From contig NMRB01001294.1 of the NCBI GenBank assembly GCA_002633025.1, positions 53,444 through 117,443 of the forward strand: a stretch of DNA of 64,000 nucleotides. Reading direction: 5' to 3'. Shown here in pieces: positions 21,509-36,500 of the stretch. Origin of the DNA: Notospermus geniculatus. Lineage: Eukaryota; Nemertea; Pilidiophora; Heteronemertea; Lineidae. Made by a program: the position numbers and the translations under genes. Within the stretch, counting starts at the first letter, position 1. Each line of letters starts with the position of its first letter. The notes under the pieces are model-generated. The model made no database searches, was not told the DNA's origin, and worked only from the letters and a program-made list of their open reading frames with translations.

Positions 21509-24500
21509 TCACATAACCACTTCCAGAGCATTCAGATTATTCGTCAGGAGATTCTTCGTTGCCTTGAAAAGTTCACTGAAAGGAAAAAATACAGTTTCTC
21601 CCATCAGCACACCCCTCTTAGGCCTCTAATCAGGACAGCATTCACAATTGAGGGAGTTGACAAGCATGCGAAAAGCCATGATGAGACTAAATTGGAACCT
21701 CCCTTAGCCGACACCTCTCTATTAAGGACACTGAAATTCAGTCCATAACTGGTCATTTCTATTGATTCTGATCTCTGCATTTTTTATTTTACTGTCCAGG
21801 CCGAAGTCATAGCATTATTGGCCCTGGTAAGTACGGAAGAAGCCATCTCAAGCTACTCATGTTCCTCACTTGGATGGGGTCTTTTACTCGCCCTTGCAAA
21901 GATACAAGGCACCACAGCTTACTGTCCCATGCGCTGGAGGTAAAAATCAGGACACCTCTTGATTCAGGACAGCATTACCGGTAGTCAGTCCTGAATGTGT
22001 CCCCATCTGAACTTCGGAGATTTTTGTATTCTTACCTCTGTACCGAATCCTCGTTTTTATCTGGTTCTTCAAATTCCTCGTACTTGAGCTGGACTGTCGT
22101 GAGGCAGTCTTTCAGTCCTAGGGAACCCGGTTTATCTGGAGTTAGAATGCAGCTGCTCAGTGATGCTGTCACCACTCAGGTCAAAACACAGTGGCCCTGT
22201 ACCCATACTTTGTATTTTTTCTATGAACAATAAATTACAATTACACAAAAAACACAGCAGGGTATCTCACGATACGAGTACCGGTATTTACGAGCATGAG
22301 CTGGGAACAGACTGAAGGAGTCTCGGACCCCCCCCCCCTCGGAGAGGTAAAAATGACCCGGATATTCAGAGCAATTCTGCCAAAAAATTCCACAACTTCC
22401 TCCAATGATATCACCGTTTGTTGGCAGTGTTGCTATTCGATTTCGTCCCTCTACATTCGCACCTCACCTCTTCTTACGACGTCTATGATATGCAGCACGG
22501 CAGTATAACCCTGTAGAGTATGTAGCACGCCAGCTTTGACACACTGTTGTAACTCCTCAAGGAAGAGGCTACACAGTTTCTTCTGTCTGACGATCACATC
22601 CATGAGAAGATTTGAAAGTGGGGGTAAATCTTGGACCTTCTGGCACGAAAGTGGTTCTCCTTCCTTCAACAGAAATAGGCAGTTTAGCTCTATAGAGCTC
22701 CAAACAGGCCACTCCAAGTGGGTTTTTTCTCGTGCAAATTAGCTCTCTATGGGCAACTCATCCATAGAAAACTATGGATGTGATGGTGCAGTGCGAGTCA
22801 TAAGGAAACCAACAATGGTGAATTGCCCATTGAGAGCCAACTTGCAGGAGAACAGGCAAAAAGCAGCACCTTAACTCATCTGCCCCAGATCTGAGCAGAC
22901 AGTGTCCTCTGCTGAAGTTTTCTAAAAGCCATCGAAATAAATTGGGAAAAATTTGAAGAAAGATTCTTCCGATGATTTGTAGGAACAACTTTTCTTCAAA
23001 TATTTTTCAATCAGATCCATATGAGAGAAAACTTTGACAGAAGATGTCATCTGCTGGACTCTGGGGCAGAGTTAATCGTCGATTCAATCAAAACTGATGC
23101 TGACTTGGTGTTTACAAATAATACCTCTTGATCCATCTCCGTATTCTTACCTCCGTGACGGAGCTCGTGATCTCCGATACAACAGCCGCCATGATTGTTG
23201 CCATGACGTCATTATTCTCCATGTTGACACCGTCAGAACTTCGGTAATATGCCTTCACTGTTTCGCTGAGAGCTGGTTTGACGTCATGGAGAATCTGAAA
23301 ACAAGTCACGAAGATATTTTTTAACCACAAACTTAACAAATATTTGCCCAAAAATGTGGAGCAAAAGTCCTTACAGAAAATGAAAATGTGTGATACCTTT
23401 GTTGAATTGTCTGTATTATTTCGGATGATTAGTGCCAGAGCCTGGACAGCATTACTCAACATCCCTGGAACAACATCCAGGTGTGCTGTTACACCATCCT
23501 CTGATTCTAATGCTTTTGTGAAATAAATGAACTCGGTGATCTGATACATAAGTTTCACGCACTGGTCAATCAATTTTTGGAGGGAATCTGGAAAGAAAGG
23601 CACAATAACAGATTAAATTTTCAAGGTCTTCCTATGCCTAATGGTCAGAAAATAAGTTGAGAGCCGAACACCTAATACCTCCATACTTGCTCTAAATGTA
23701 CTGCAGGACAGAGTGTCTACAGCCCGTGGAGCACCAAATTTAAGACCTTTTAAAGACATTTTAAGACCTAGTTTAGGCAAAATCTAAGACCTATTTTCTT
23801 CTAAATGAAGCACCAAAACAGATGCCTAGGGGATGTCAGGCAGTGAAGGCGGAAGACTTATTTTCATCGTTTCCCTTTGCCTGTTAATTTGGTACAGGTA
23901 TTCACTTGAATGCAGCCTGGCCCAAATAAAACCTAGGCCTACAAAAACATCGGTAGAAAAAACACTGCAACTTTTTTCCAAAATTGTCTTTAAGTCAAAA
24001 TTAAGACCTTTTTAAGACCTTCTTACAAAAATTTCCAAATTTAAGACTTGTAGACAACCTGGCAGGAGGAAACCAGATTGCTCGTAGAACCTGCATTGTC
24101 AAAGAGAGTTGCCTCCTCTATTACAAGAGGAATGGGTCCAATGGGAGATGAATGCAGATCCACAGGAGTGACAGACACCGCTCTTTCCACTGCACCATTC
24201 TGACACCCTGGCCTAATAGTTAACAAACTTACCTGTCTTTAGCAGGCGATTTGTGAAATCGGCAACCAGAGATGTGAAGTCGGGATCACCAATACCGACC
24301 AGAAACATATTACTCATCACTTCCAGCATAATGTTTATCAGCTGTTCTGCTAGCGTCCGAAGCGTTGAGGCCTCAGCGTCTGCGAGTGCACGCTTCTCGC
24401 CCGCCTGGGGGTCCGCGTGGCCCAACGCGGAGACAAGTTCAGTATCTGCCCAGGGAAGAAGTTCCTCAAAGGATGTGATGGCACTGTGTTCATTCTCCTC

Positions 24501-27500
24501 CTGAAAAAAGAAAATTGCTGAATTCTTGAGAGTCATAACTTCAGCCAAACGAAGGAAGTACCAGTGAGAACTGAAAATGAGGGTGGCAGGTTTTCGCCCC
24601 TGACAGATGGGCCCGAATTCCAACGAAACCTTCCCAAGTTGGACAACTTACCGGGTCATGTAACAAGATCTCTAACTTGCAATACACTGTGAAGGCTTCA
24701 ACGAGAAATTCATCACTGCAATGCTGACTCAGTTGAGTGGTTGCCTCGAATCGTTTCTGTATGCAGGTCTGAAATAAAAGATCCCCTTTAGTACCAAACG
24801 TCCCAACATCGTCGGAGAGATGTTTTTTCACTCGGAGTGTGTGAGTGAATGGGGAATAATCAGATGAAAATTGCTTCACCGTTTCAGGCACTGTAGGAGC
24901 CGCAGTGGTCGAGTGGCTTGGGCATCTGGCTATTGGCCATGAGCCCCCAGGTTTGAATCTGACTGACTCTGGGCAAGTTACTTTGCCTACCTTGCCTCAC
25001 TCCACCCACGTAAAAAATGGGTACCGGCCGGAAATGATAACAGTTGGGCACTGAATGTGCAGTGCCTATGAGTTCTACTACCGGTAAATGTTTTCAGGGC
25101 AGTCCGCGGTTAAAGTGTTAAGTCGGATGACACCTCTACTGTTGTTGATATCAGACGACAAACCCAAACTTGAGATACAGTTTTAGCAAATACCTTACCA
25201 TTACACCCTTCAGCTGAATCATGATCTCTCGAAGCTTTGGAGCTGAATTTTTGAGCACCAACTCCCTACACAGAGGATTCCTGACCAGGTATCCAATATA
25301 CTGTAAACCTAGGATAGGTTTGGGCAGGACCGGGTCTTGGAAACGCACTTTTCTTTCCTTGGGATCCTGCATCAACAGAAATTTTGTTTGAATTAGTTGG
25401 AAGTTTGTAAATCGTAGTTAAAGATCTCAACTCTGCAACATGTATTTGACCATATCACAGCACAGCAAAACACAGACCTACCTTTGCCTCTTTTTCTGAA
25501 GGCATTTCAAGCCCACTACCAAACCACTCTTCCACCATTTCAAGAACATCATCACACTTCCCCCAGTTGCACATCGTATCCAGCATCGGACCGTAGTCGT
25601 CAGGAGTTTTGTCTGAGTCCATGTTCCGTAGTTTAGACAGGCAACTTTTACTGAAATAAGACCAAGAACTACAATTACAAGACTGAGAAATCCCAAAAGT
25701 TTTAACCCAATAGAGCCCATGCCACCCTAAACCGGCCTGCCGTGAGACGCCTAGAAGACCACGCCCGCTTTTTGACAAAAATCCCCATCACCTCTAATGT
25801 AGAAATCAAAATCGCCAATTACTGCCGGCACCGCCACAATCCGCCATGTCTCCAGACGCCGAGACCGCCATAAACCGCCTTGACTCATTACACTGTTCTC
25901 TATTCAGCTTAATGTAGGGGCATTTCATGGCGGTTCAGGGCGGTGAAAGGAACAGATGGAAAGTGCAAACAAAATAGGTGGCTCTATTGGGTTAATAACC
26001 ACAGCAGGAGAGGCAACGAGACAATCGCATACACGGTGATAAAGTCCCTCATATCTCAAAGGTAAACTTCTGTACCTGAACATGGGCAAGTTATCCGACG
26101 GCACATGTCCTGCCAGGAGAATGAGAGCACAACAAATCCTTGGGTCTTGGAACGCATTAAAGAATTTTGGAAGTGCTTTCACGAGTTTCTTCTGTAGGGC
26201 ACGCTTGACTTGTGCACCAGCAGGGGCATCTAACTTGGGTGCTGCTCCTGTCCACATGATAGCCAATGATTCGATGAAGCCAGCGATTATATCCGTGTTG
26301 TGCACGGTGATGACAATGGAGTCGATTTCTTCATCAGGCTGAAAGATGAAATCAAAATCGGCTGAAAAGCCTAAGAAATTGAACCCATTTGTGCACAGTT
26401 TTACTAAAATACGACTATGAACTACACTTACCGGTACGAGACTCAGAGAACCAAATGATGTTTTGCTGCCCATATCAACCAGTGAGCTGATCGAGGTATA
26501 TCGAGGGGGGGGGGAATTAAGAAACTATGCAAACTTACCATCTCTGTGTCTTCTTCCGTGTCTTCCTCATCTCTTGTTGATGCTTCCTCTTTCATGATAC
26601 AATGCAGGATTAAGTTACAAAGCAGAAGCATGAATTTACCTGGAATTGAGAATTTATTATCAGACTCAGTTTGGTATTGTATTTTATTGGATTTCTCCAT
26701 CAGGGCTGAAGCAAGCATTCTTGCCCCTGGTATTAAGTACTGAAGAGGCCATCTCCAGGCGCGGATCCAGGGGGAGCACCGTCACCCGGCCCGTGCCCCC
26801 TCTATTTTGTGGAAAATCTTTAAAATTAAGCGGGAAATTTCGAAATTTTGAAAAGATGTTAAAATTTGACCCGAGGTTTTCCACGACGCGGGCGGGCTGT
26901 GCCCCCTCTTTCCAATGATTCTGGATCCGTTCCTGATCTCAAGCTACTCATGTACCTAACCCGGATGGGGTCCCGGTACTTGCCCTTTCAAAGGCACACA
27001 GTGCAAGCACCATGGCTTGCTGTCCCATGCAATGGACGTGAACAGGGTTATATCTAGGCCATTTTAGAGCGGCGGTACGCCGTGCCGCCGAAAGGGGGCG
27101 CCGCTGAGCCCATTAAAAAAAAAAAAAAAAATTTTTTTTTTTTTTTTTTTTAGGTTTTAGTACCTCCCAGACCCTCTGCCATGGTCCCTTTTGGTCGTAT
27201 CACCTTAGAAACTGCCTTAAATTGGCTGTTGACTGGAGTTATAAAGACATTTTTAACTGACAAGCCTCTCAAATTCCGTTAGTAGAAATGTCGCGAATAA
27301 AAAGTGCCCTTTTCTAGGTTGAAGTGCCCTTTTCACAAAGTTTGCACCGTGCCCTTCTGAAATCCTAGATATAACCCTGCGTGAACAACCATATGACCTT
27401 GGCTACATAACTTGGATCGGTTACGTCACCTATTACCATCATCCAAGTCCAGTTTTGCTTGGCCGTGTGACCCAAACTTCCCCACCATCAAGTCAGCAGC

Positions 27501-30500
27501 AATTTAAATGCTGAACCAGAAAACCTGACACTTTGCCAACCCAAAAATATAGCACACAGGACACTGACTAACCTATATCTTCAATATCCATGCCGTCATT
27601 GACGACATATCGATAAAACTTCCTGGCTGCACCCGGGTTAGACTGTAACAACGCCACACAGCGACTGAGCAGGACATCAGGAGGTTTGTCCTTGGGCATG
27701 AAGCTGCTGTGAATAAGGCTGACAATACGTCTAGTGACTGGCCCCGAGTCAATCTCAAGGCGGGCCAGGAGATGATCCATGGGGACAACATGCCACACCT
27801 GGAAACATTGAAATACAGTCATAGGTTTGGGACCCGCCGAGATATACTGTAGGACCGGTATTTTTAGCATCAAAGTTAGCGATAGGCCAGACTCGGAGAT
27901 TACGCGTCCATTTAACTTCACGATTGGGTGGTCAATGAACTGCTTCCTAGAAAAGACCAGTTTTCATCTTCCCAGTTACTAAGTGCCCTTGTAATAATAT
28001 CCTGTTTGACCTACTGCCCGACAGAGGTCTTGCATCATTTTTGTTTTATTTAGGCCCTAGTCAAGTCTTCACCCTGCAGGTGGCTGGTTTACGTTTCTTT
28101 CATAACCAGGAACTGTTATGACATGTTGGATAAATTTAGCATCCTTTTAAAGCTGACGTGAATGAACAAAAACCACAGCGCCACAGTATGGTGGTCTACA
28201 GAAGTGCGAACGCCCTTCGGAGTTTCTCCAGAACACGATAGACTACCGCCTATTTGGTGGCGCCACTGTATTCAATCTCAGGCTTTCAATCGAGACACAT
28301 CAAGAGATAGTGTCCAAGTGACAGAGCCTGATAGACTTAGTACGATCCCTAGGAACCTGAGTATGAGGTTGGTCAGGGCTCTTTAGTGTTTGCGCCCAGT
28401 TGATATATATGGTACAATGGCGAAAACTTGGGCATCAACAAATAATACACCACTCGTCTGAGTTTCAGAAACTCCAATTGGTACCACTGCAAACATGTTG
28501 CATATAAATCTTATTTGATTTCTTTTGCCATAGTTTCGTTACTTGATTATATTTTCACAGAAATGCAATGTACTTGGTCTGAGCAGTAATACATGCATGA
28601 CTTGCGCGATGTGTGTGTATTTGTAGAAAGATTATTTAATTGATTACGGTAATTATGGCCAAAGGAATAAAATAAGAATTTTCCTCAACGTATATGTAAT
28701 GATATCTGATGACGTTGATGTACGTCAAATGAGTGTTGTATTGTTTTTGAATGCATAATTGTTTTCAACTGGTGCTTGGATAACACCATAAATGTCAACA
28801 AGAAGTGAATACTATAGAATGGTGATCAACTTTCCTCTCTGGTTCCGAAAGAACATTACGCCTTCGACGTGCTGACGTCATTGGGACGCCATCGCTCGAT
28901 GTTACTCCATTGACTGACTCATGGAGAATACAGTGGCGCCACCAAATATGCTGGTAGTCTATCAGGTTCTGGAGGTGCTTTGAAAGTGCCTTATGGTCGT
29001 TTGTATTTCTCTTGACCACCACCGTGGCGTGGTGGTCTTTTTCAAAGCTGGAATCTCCAGTTTTTGTTCATTCACGTCAGCTTTAATTATGTGAATGACT
29101 GGCCAGACATGAAAGTCGCGAAAATAAATGGCACACGAACAATTAGGGTTGTACAGTAACTTAGCCTAGAGTTTAGGGCTATATATGCACACATCAGAGA
29201 CAAACAAGAACCACTGAAAAAAAAGTGCTGGGGAGGCTAGAAGCTGATGGGGTAAAATAAAAGTTTATATCTCTATCAATGAAGAGCAGATCTGACCAGG
29301 CATCGAAACCTACCAACGACTGCTGAAACAACAACTCACGAAGAAAATCTGATCTTACCTTGATAAGCCTCATACCCTTGATCGCCAAGAGAAGATCCAC
29401 CATCGCCACGCGCACCATCTCTGACGTGTCATGAATCAGGTTCTTTAGCCTCGGCAACAGAGTGTTCAACATGGGATGACACAGGGGTTGTCCTACCAGA
29501 TGGGTCAGACCCTGAAATCGGAAGGTAAGATCTTGTCGATACATTGGGTCATGTGAATAAAGACTAGCAAATGCTTTTACTTGAATTATGCAATACAAAT
29601 GCACTAAGCAATGCTGTACAATTTGAAGTAAAAGCATTTGCTAGTCTTCAGGCCTATTAATATGATGCCACCACCAGTTAGCGGTCCTAGAACGTCATGG
29701 AATTTGACGTCACACTACAACGTCATCTACAATGACGTGGAGGCCATGGCTTATGTCTGTGACGTCAAATTTTATGACGTCCTAGCACCGCCAAGAGGCG
29801 GCCTCTAACAGCAGTAAAATCTCCCATTTTACGGCAGGAGGAAACCAGAGTGCCCGGAGAAAAAACGCGCAGTCAAAGCATCACCACCTCTATGAAATGA
29901 CGAGCAGGACTGATCAGTGATCGAACCCATGTCCCCAGAGGTGACAGGCGTTGATGTTGTCACTGCGCCATTTTGACTGCCCGTTCGATAGAGTTGCAAA
30001 TGACATCATGTACGACAGTGTTTCCGCCAGAGGGGGGGGGGGGGACAGGGGGAATATCCCCTCAAAAAGTCAAAATTTGTGTTTTGACCAAGAATTCTGT
30101 CAAATTTTCTCTTTATCACCTCCCCCTCAAAAAAATTCCTAGCAGAAACACTGTATGATGCAGGATTTCAAAGATCATCTAAGAAAAGCCTGGTAAATGC
30201 AGAAGAGGGAGGGGGACAGTTTGGGACTCCAGTGAGTCCATTTCCAACATGGACTGAGGAAAATTCTGTAGCAGTCTCACCTTAAGGACCACCACTCTGA
30301 CATCAGCAGACGAACCATCCCATGCTAAGTCATCGATAAGATTTCGCATGAAAATGTTGATAATGTTGGGTGGTATCAGCTCCCAGTAGTTCTTACAGAT
30401 CTGACAGACGCCCTCGATGGTCTTGGCGCGTACTAGAGGACAGGGATCATACATCAGGGACTGAAATGGACGACAATGGACCGTTCTCAAATTCAAGTAG

Positions 30501-33500
30501 ACGACAAAGATCTGCACACTTCCGCCAAAATCTCAACCACAACCTCGGTCTGAAACTGAATGACATAACGAAGACAACCCCACGACAGTGACTTCGATGA
30601 CGTTGCGTCAGAGTCGACCATTGCTGCATCACGTCACCTGGTTTCAGATCGAGGTTCTGGTTGAGATTTCGGTGGAAGTGTGCAGATCTGCGAATTTGAG
30701 AATCGTCTATATGGTATGTGCATCAATTGGAGAAGCACATGGTGCAGTGGTTGAATGATGACTGACTGGAGACTGAGAGGTCGCGGGTGCTATTCATGGC
30801 CAAGTCACCACTTCCTTTCAACTGGTTTGAAATAAAAGGACCGAATGATGCACTGAATGAGCTGCTCCTTGAGTTCCTCAGAAAGGTTTCTGGAAAGACC
30901 AGGGGTAGGCTTTGACAGTTAAATTGTTAAGCGTTATATATAACAGGGGCGGATCCAGGATGTGGGAAAAGAGGGGGCGCCCTGTGCTACTAAACATTGA
31001 AATCTGCCGTAAATTTCAAAGTTTTGCTCCCAAATCCAGAATTTCCCGGTCAATTTGATCTGCGCCTGCATAAGCTTCTGTTATCCGAATCAGTAAATCT
31101 GCACAAAAATCTCTGAATCAGCCATTCAGTTTGATCATTATTCAATCAAATTGCAAGTCGTACCTGAAATATATCCAGCTGTTTTTGTACGAGATTGTCT
31201 GCCTCCTCATTAGTAGCGCCCTCTCTGTTAAGTGGGAAAGCGTCGGCCAACAACGCCACAGAATTAGCTCGAACATTCCCATTGGCTACCTAAAAGGAGA
31301 AGAATCCCTCTGTGAAATGTACTCCTGGTGTCTGAGTGTGACAGTAGGTAGGTGCTGCGCCGTGCGAGATTTTCTTATCCAAGAATGGGCAATCCACCAT
31401 TGACACAAATGACCCATAGTTTTCTATGGGAGAGTTACCCATAGAGAGCCAACACAGAAAGGCCCCTCAGGTGATTCCAATACACACATATAGACAACAG
31501 GACAAAGTCAGCAGAAGACCAGGGGCCAGTTGCACAAAAGTTGGAAAGATAAAAGTCTGTTAATTTAACTTTTCCTGTAAAATCCTTAACTTGGTGTTAA
31601 CTTACAAAACTAACATTTTGGGATAAGTTAACACCAAGATAAACTAGTCTAACACTGACAGTGATTTTTAACTTTTGTGCAACCGGCCCCAGGACTCACC
31701 TTCACTGATCTCCAAATAAAAGGTTCATAAAGTCGAAGCAGCATGTCGTCGACACCACGTTGCACCTTATGATCATGAAAGTAGCTCAGAAACTGAAATG
31801 AACATTGGACACTTCAAATAAACAAATACCGGTAACTGACTTGTCATTTGTGAACTGAGTGCAAGAATCCATTCTGGCCTCCAAATGCAAATGGCAGCGA
31901 CCTGTGATCAGGGGGAACGTGTTCAAATAAAGGAATAGCCCCATCATGTACTCACTAACTGTGCCTTCGTATTGAGTGTAGCTATTACCACAAGCAACCA
32001 CCCCCCCGCTGATGTATATTTGTGATGCTGCTTTGTTTTACCAGTGAATGGCAGCATTATCTTGGATGTTTTGCATTATAAAATGTGTTCAAAAATGATT
32101 CTGTACCCTCTTTAGAGTTGAAGCCATTGATCTGGTGGTGCTTCTCGAAGCATGGACAGCATGATACATCAAGTCTTGGATACACTGATTCTCGATTTTC
32201 TGAAAAGGAAAACGTCATTTTGATTAATGAACGGGTGACTGAAGGCAAAATGGTAAGGTAAAGTCCGACAACTCCTCCCAAAGTCAGCAGTATTTCCGCC
32301 AGTTATTTTTTTGAGGGGGGATAAAGAGAAAATTTGACAGAAATCTTGGTCAAAAACACAAATTTTGACTTTTTAAGGGGGGATATCCCTGTCCCCCTCT
32401 GGCGGAAACAATGGTCAGGGTTGTAGCTAGCTGTCATCAAATCCTAGCGGTGGATCACGGGACCAATCTAGGATTGTTGGTGGTTGGATGTAAAACCGGG
32501 ACCCGGAACAGCGCAGGTGCTGGAACAAAGCCACATCGAAAAAACCCGTTTTTTTGGCAGCACCCGCTCCCAAAAATCTGAGAATTCCCACAAAACTCTC
32601 ATCTATGCGCATCAGAGGAGAGAGAGAAGACACAACTCATCCTCTGCAACAATAATATCAAACAAGAGATTACCTCTCTGAATATTCCCTTTGAGACTTT
32701 CCAAGCCTTGAAGTAGATCTCAGCATAATAATCCAACACCGACTTGGGACAAACTGGAATCTGTTGTTTGATCGCCGAGTGTAAAGATTCGATGAAGTTC
32801 AGGTTCAGGCCGAAGAGGAACACCAAAAACTTTCGCCCCTAGAAATCACAAAAACTTGAAGAGTTAGCTATAAGAGAATCTTAAAGAGTACTACAACAGT
32901 GTGGGTGACTGACTGAGTGAAAATTTACCAGAAACTGAATTTAAGTTCAGGAAGTGGAAATGAACAGACAAGTCCCAAATTCCCAGATCTGCGCACTTCC
33001 GCCGAAATAGCAAACAGAACCACAACCTGAAACCAGCTGATGTGACGCAATCCCTGATTCGGCAATGGTTGACTCTGGCGGAACGTCATCGAACTCACTG
33101 TCGTCACATGGTCGTGGGGTTTTCTGCGTCACGTCATTCAGTGTCAGATGGTTTCAGACCGAGGTTCTGTTTGCCATTTCGGCGGAAGTGCGCAGATCTT
33201 TCTCGTTTTCGTCAATTTGGGATTTGTCTATAGTGGCACAGTACAGACATCAGCAAAACAGTACAACAGTTCCCTCCAAATTCTGGCTAGACCCTTGGAG
33301 TTAACTCAGTAACAGAAACTGTCAGGTAACAAAAACGTGAACTGACGTCATCATTCTTGATGTATGGAACGTGGATAACACAATGGAGCAGGAGTTCTCT
33401 CAAGTGAGCTGCACATTCTTCTTCCTCCAAGTTGAAAATCACAAGGCCTTCTCTCAATGTCCAGATTCTCTTGAACAGCCTTGCCTGGAAATCAGACAGA

Positions 33501-36500
33501 GATAAAGAACATGCCCACAATGTTTGATGGTTGCCATACAGTGTGGGCAACCCATTTGTTTCGGCTGCCAACATTAAAAGGGACTGTTCGTTTTCGTCAC
33601 TTGAGGAATCTGAGTTGTGATCCTTGGGAAAATGGAAAAAGCTATGCACTTGCAAATTGCAGGGATTATTTGTTGTGCTGTACAGAATAATCGCTTCAAT
33701 TTGCAGCTTCATAGCTTTCTCCATTTTCTCAAGGATCACAACTCAGATTCCTCAATTGACGAAAACAAACAGCCCCTTTACATCATCTTGTCGCAGATGA
33801 AAATTTCTGCAATTTCATTGCTTTTTCACTTACGGTAAAATGTAGAGATAGGATGGCGATAAAGGCAAGATTTTTGTCTCTATAATTCTTGTAGAAAGAC
33901 ATGAAAGATGTACAGGCCAGTTTTTCACGTCGCAATATCAACACTTAAAATGACGTTGTCATGGTCACAGTGTAGGCTTCTTACCGTAGGCTTTGGCTCC
34001 AGACTTTCCTCGAGCAAGAAGATGAGGGTCTGTAGAATGATGTGTTCTCGGCCTCCGAGTTCATTGACCCACCACGTCTCAAATAACTTGGCGATATCAT
34101 TCTTAACTTTTATATACCCCTCTGGTATTGAAGGAAGGACACCTGGTGGTGAGGAAACAACACTAGGTTTCAGTTCACAGCAGCCCTAAGGCCTCGTTCA
34201 CACGGGCGTATAGCGTAGCACGCAATGCGTAGAGCGTAAAAATTTTTCAAGCTCGAGTCAATGAGCTCTCCACACGCCTGGCATCAAGGGGCGTATGCGT
34301 ATAATATTGATTCAAGCTAGAATTATTTTTAACACTCTACGCGTTACGCTCGACGCTATACGCTCGTGTGAACGAGGCCTAACTCGTGTGGAAGCTCTGC
34401 TAGCCAACTGTATCTTAAGGAAGGCCAGAACAACTTTGTTTTCAGCAATGATTTGATGCATGAACCCAAGGAAAAACATCATCCTTTTCACCCTCCTTGC
34501 AGCAAAACACAAATTGTCAGCCCCAGCAATGACAATCTCCTCACTACAGACAACATGAAAATCCACCTGAATCTTACCATTGAGGAATATGGCAGTTTCT
34601 AAGAGATCTCTGGGAATTTCTTTTTTCTTGCTGATTGTTGCCAATGCAACAGGAATGATTCGCTGAAGAATTGCACACTTGTTTCGAAACGTCTGAAATA
34701 CACCAAAGAAATGACGGCAAATGTTATGATATGTAAATGCACAACACAATTTTGGATACTTACATTCTACTGAGAACACTGGAAACAATGCCTGTGCAGT
34801 GAATTAAGTTACATGACAATAAACCACATCTTAAATCTTTCTTTAACTCACCTGGTCATCCAAAACTTCAGGAACTTCACCATCTTCCAAACTGATGAAG
34901 CTGTTCATACACATCATATTTAGTCCTTTCCACATTCGTTCAAGCTGCGGATGCTCCAACATATCAACAAGTTCACCAATATCAAACGGATCAGATTTGC
35001 AGGCCTAAAGAAAAAAACAGTCATTCAGCAGTGGTTTGGTGTTTGAGTGACTGAGTCAATCTCGTACCCAGCGTTCAACATTGCCACATTAAACTCTGCA
35101 AATGCCTAGACCAGAACTATTTTTGCGCAGTGCAAATGCATTGGTCAAGGCAGACGAATTCCTGACCGTTGCACAAGCAATTGCGTAGGGATTCGAAAGA
35201 ATTCGTACTTTGTTTCTTAATAAAACAATGAATACCCAACAGAATGTTAAAATAGTAGTATTTTTACAAATACCGGTACTGGAACACATTTTAATTTTTG
35301 GTACGATTACTTTTATCAAACTAATTTGTAAACTCGATGAGCACAAGATTCTTGTGCTGTGTCTAGCCGTTTTCAGAGGTCTTAGCCGAGGGACGATGGT
35401 GGCGACCTCTTCAGATTGACCGAGTATGCACGATTCCCGGGTCACTCCTCACGATACTCACATTCTTGTCCATGTAAGCAGAGAACACAGCCAAATCGCC
35501 ATCTTCAGCAGCTTTCACAAACTCTTTCCTCGTGTCTGAAGTTTTTTGTGCTTTGATTTTCTGTTCGAAGAAAAATGTTGACAAGTGGCAGGAACTGATA
35601 TTATTGGTAGAAAAGACGAAAATGTAATACTAACACTAACAGGTCAGAGTTCCCAAATTCCGCAGCTTCACAACATTGCTGCTCCACCCAAGAACACTAT
35701 CAGCACAAATGTGTTCAGCGCAATTCACCGATTTGCATGATCGAAGATACCGAAACGCGTGCGCCTTCCATCAACTTGATGGACAATGATGGAAGGCGCA
35801 CGGGCAGCGCCATCTCTTAAGATCACACAAATCGGTGATCTTAAGATATAGCGCTGCGCGTGTTCATCATTGACATAGCCTAGGCCCCCATCCCACATAA
35901 GTCTGAGGCCGATGCGCACATCCTAAAAAATAAAATGTGCAAGGAAGGCAAGCCGGCCTGCCGGCTTTTGGATTGCGCAATCTCGAGACTTTCTGCATGA
36001 TTTTAGATCGATCCTAAAAACATTGATCGATTTAAGCACTTGTCCCGTTGCCCGGGGCAAGTGAATTTTGATACGGACAAGTAAAAGTCCAGAAGTGGTT
36101 GTCCTGTGGACAAGTAAAGAATCATCATTTTTCCATTGAAAAACCATTTGCGGGCAACTCAAAAAGCAACACGGGCAACCAATTGCAAAAGAGCACTTGC
36201 CCGGTGGACAACTGGACCGAAGAGCTAAAAATCGATCACTGAAAAATGCGCAGTGCAATCTTAAGATTAGCCTCATTCATTGCTAATTAGTGCAGAACAC
36301 TGATCTGCTGTTTACTAGACTGATGCATGCAGTGCAGTGCAATGCATAGGACATGTACCGGTAGGAGAGTGAGACACACACTGACAAGTGACACAGTTGT
36401 CAGTTGACAGTCACCTGCCCTGGTCACAGCTAGGCCTACAGGGGAGGGGGCCTATCATTTACTTTGATATATTCATTTCGCCCAGTCTCCTCCTGATCAT

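Noticed and set aside
30018-30153. Poly-G and poly-C runs as possible G-quadruplex controls
   Set aside because: They are the inner ends of a MITE; several similar runs in the window are simple-sequence tracts of uncertain length.
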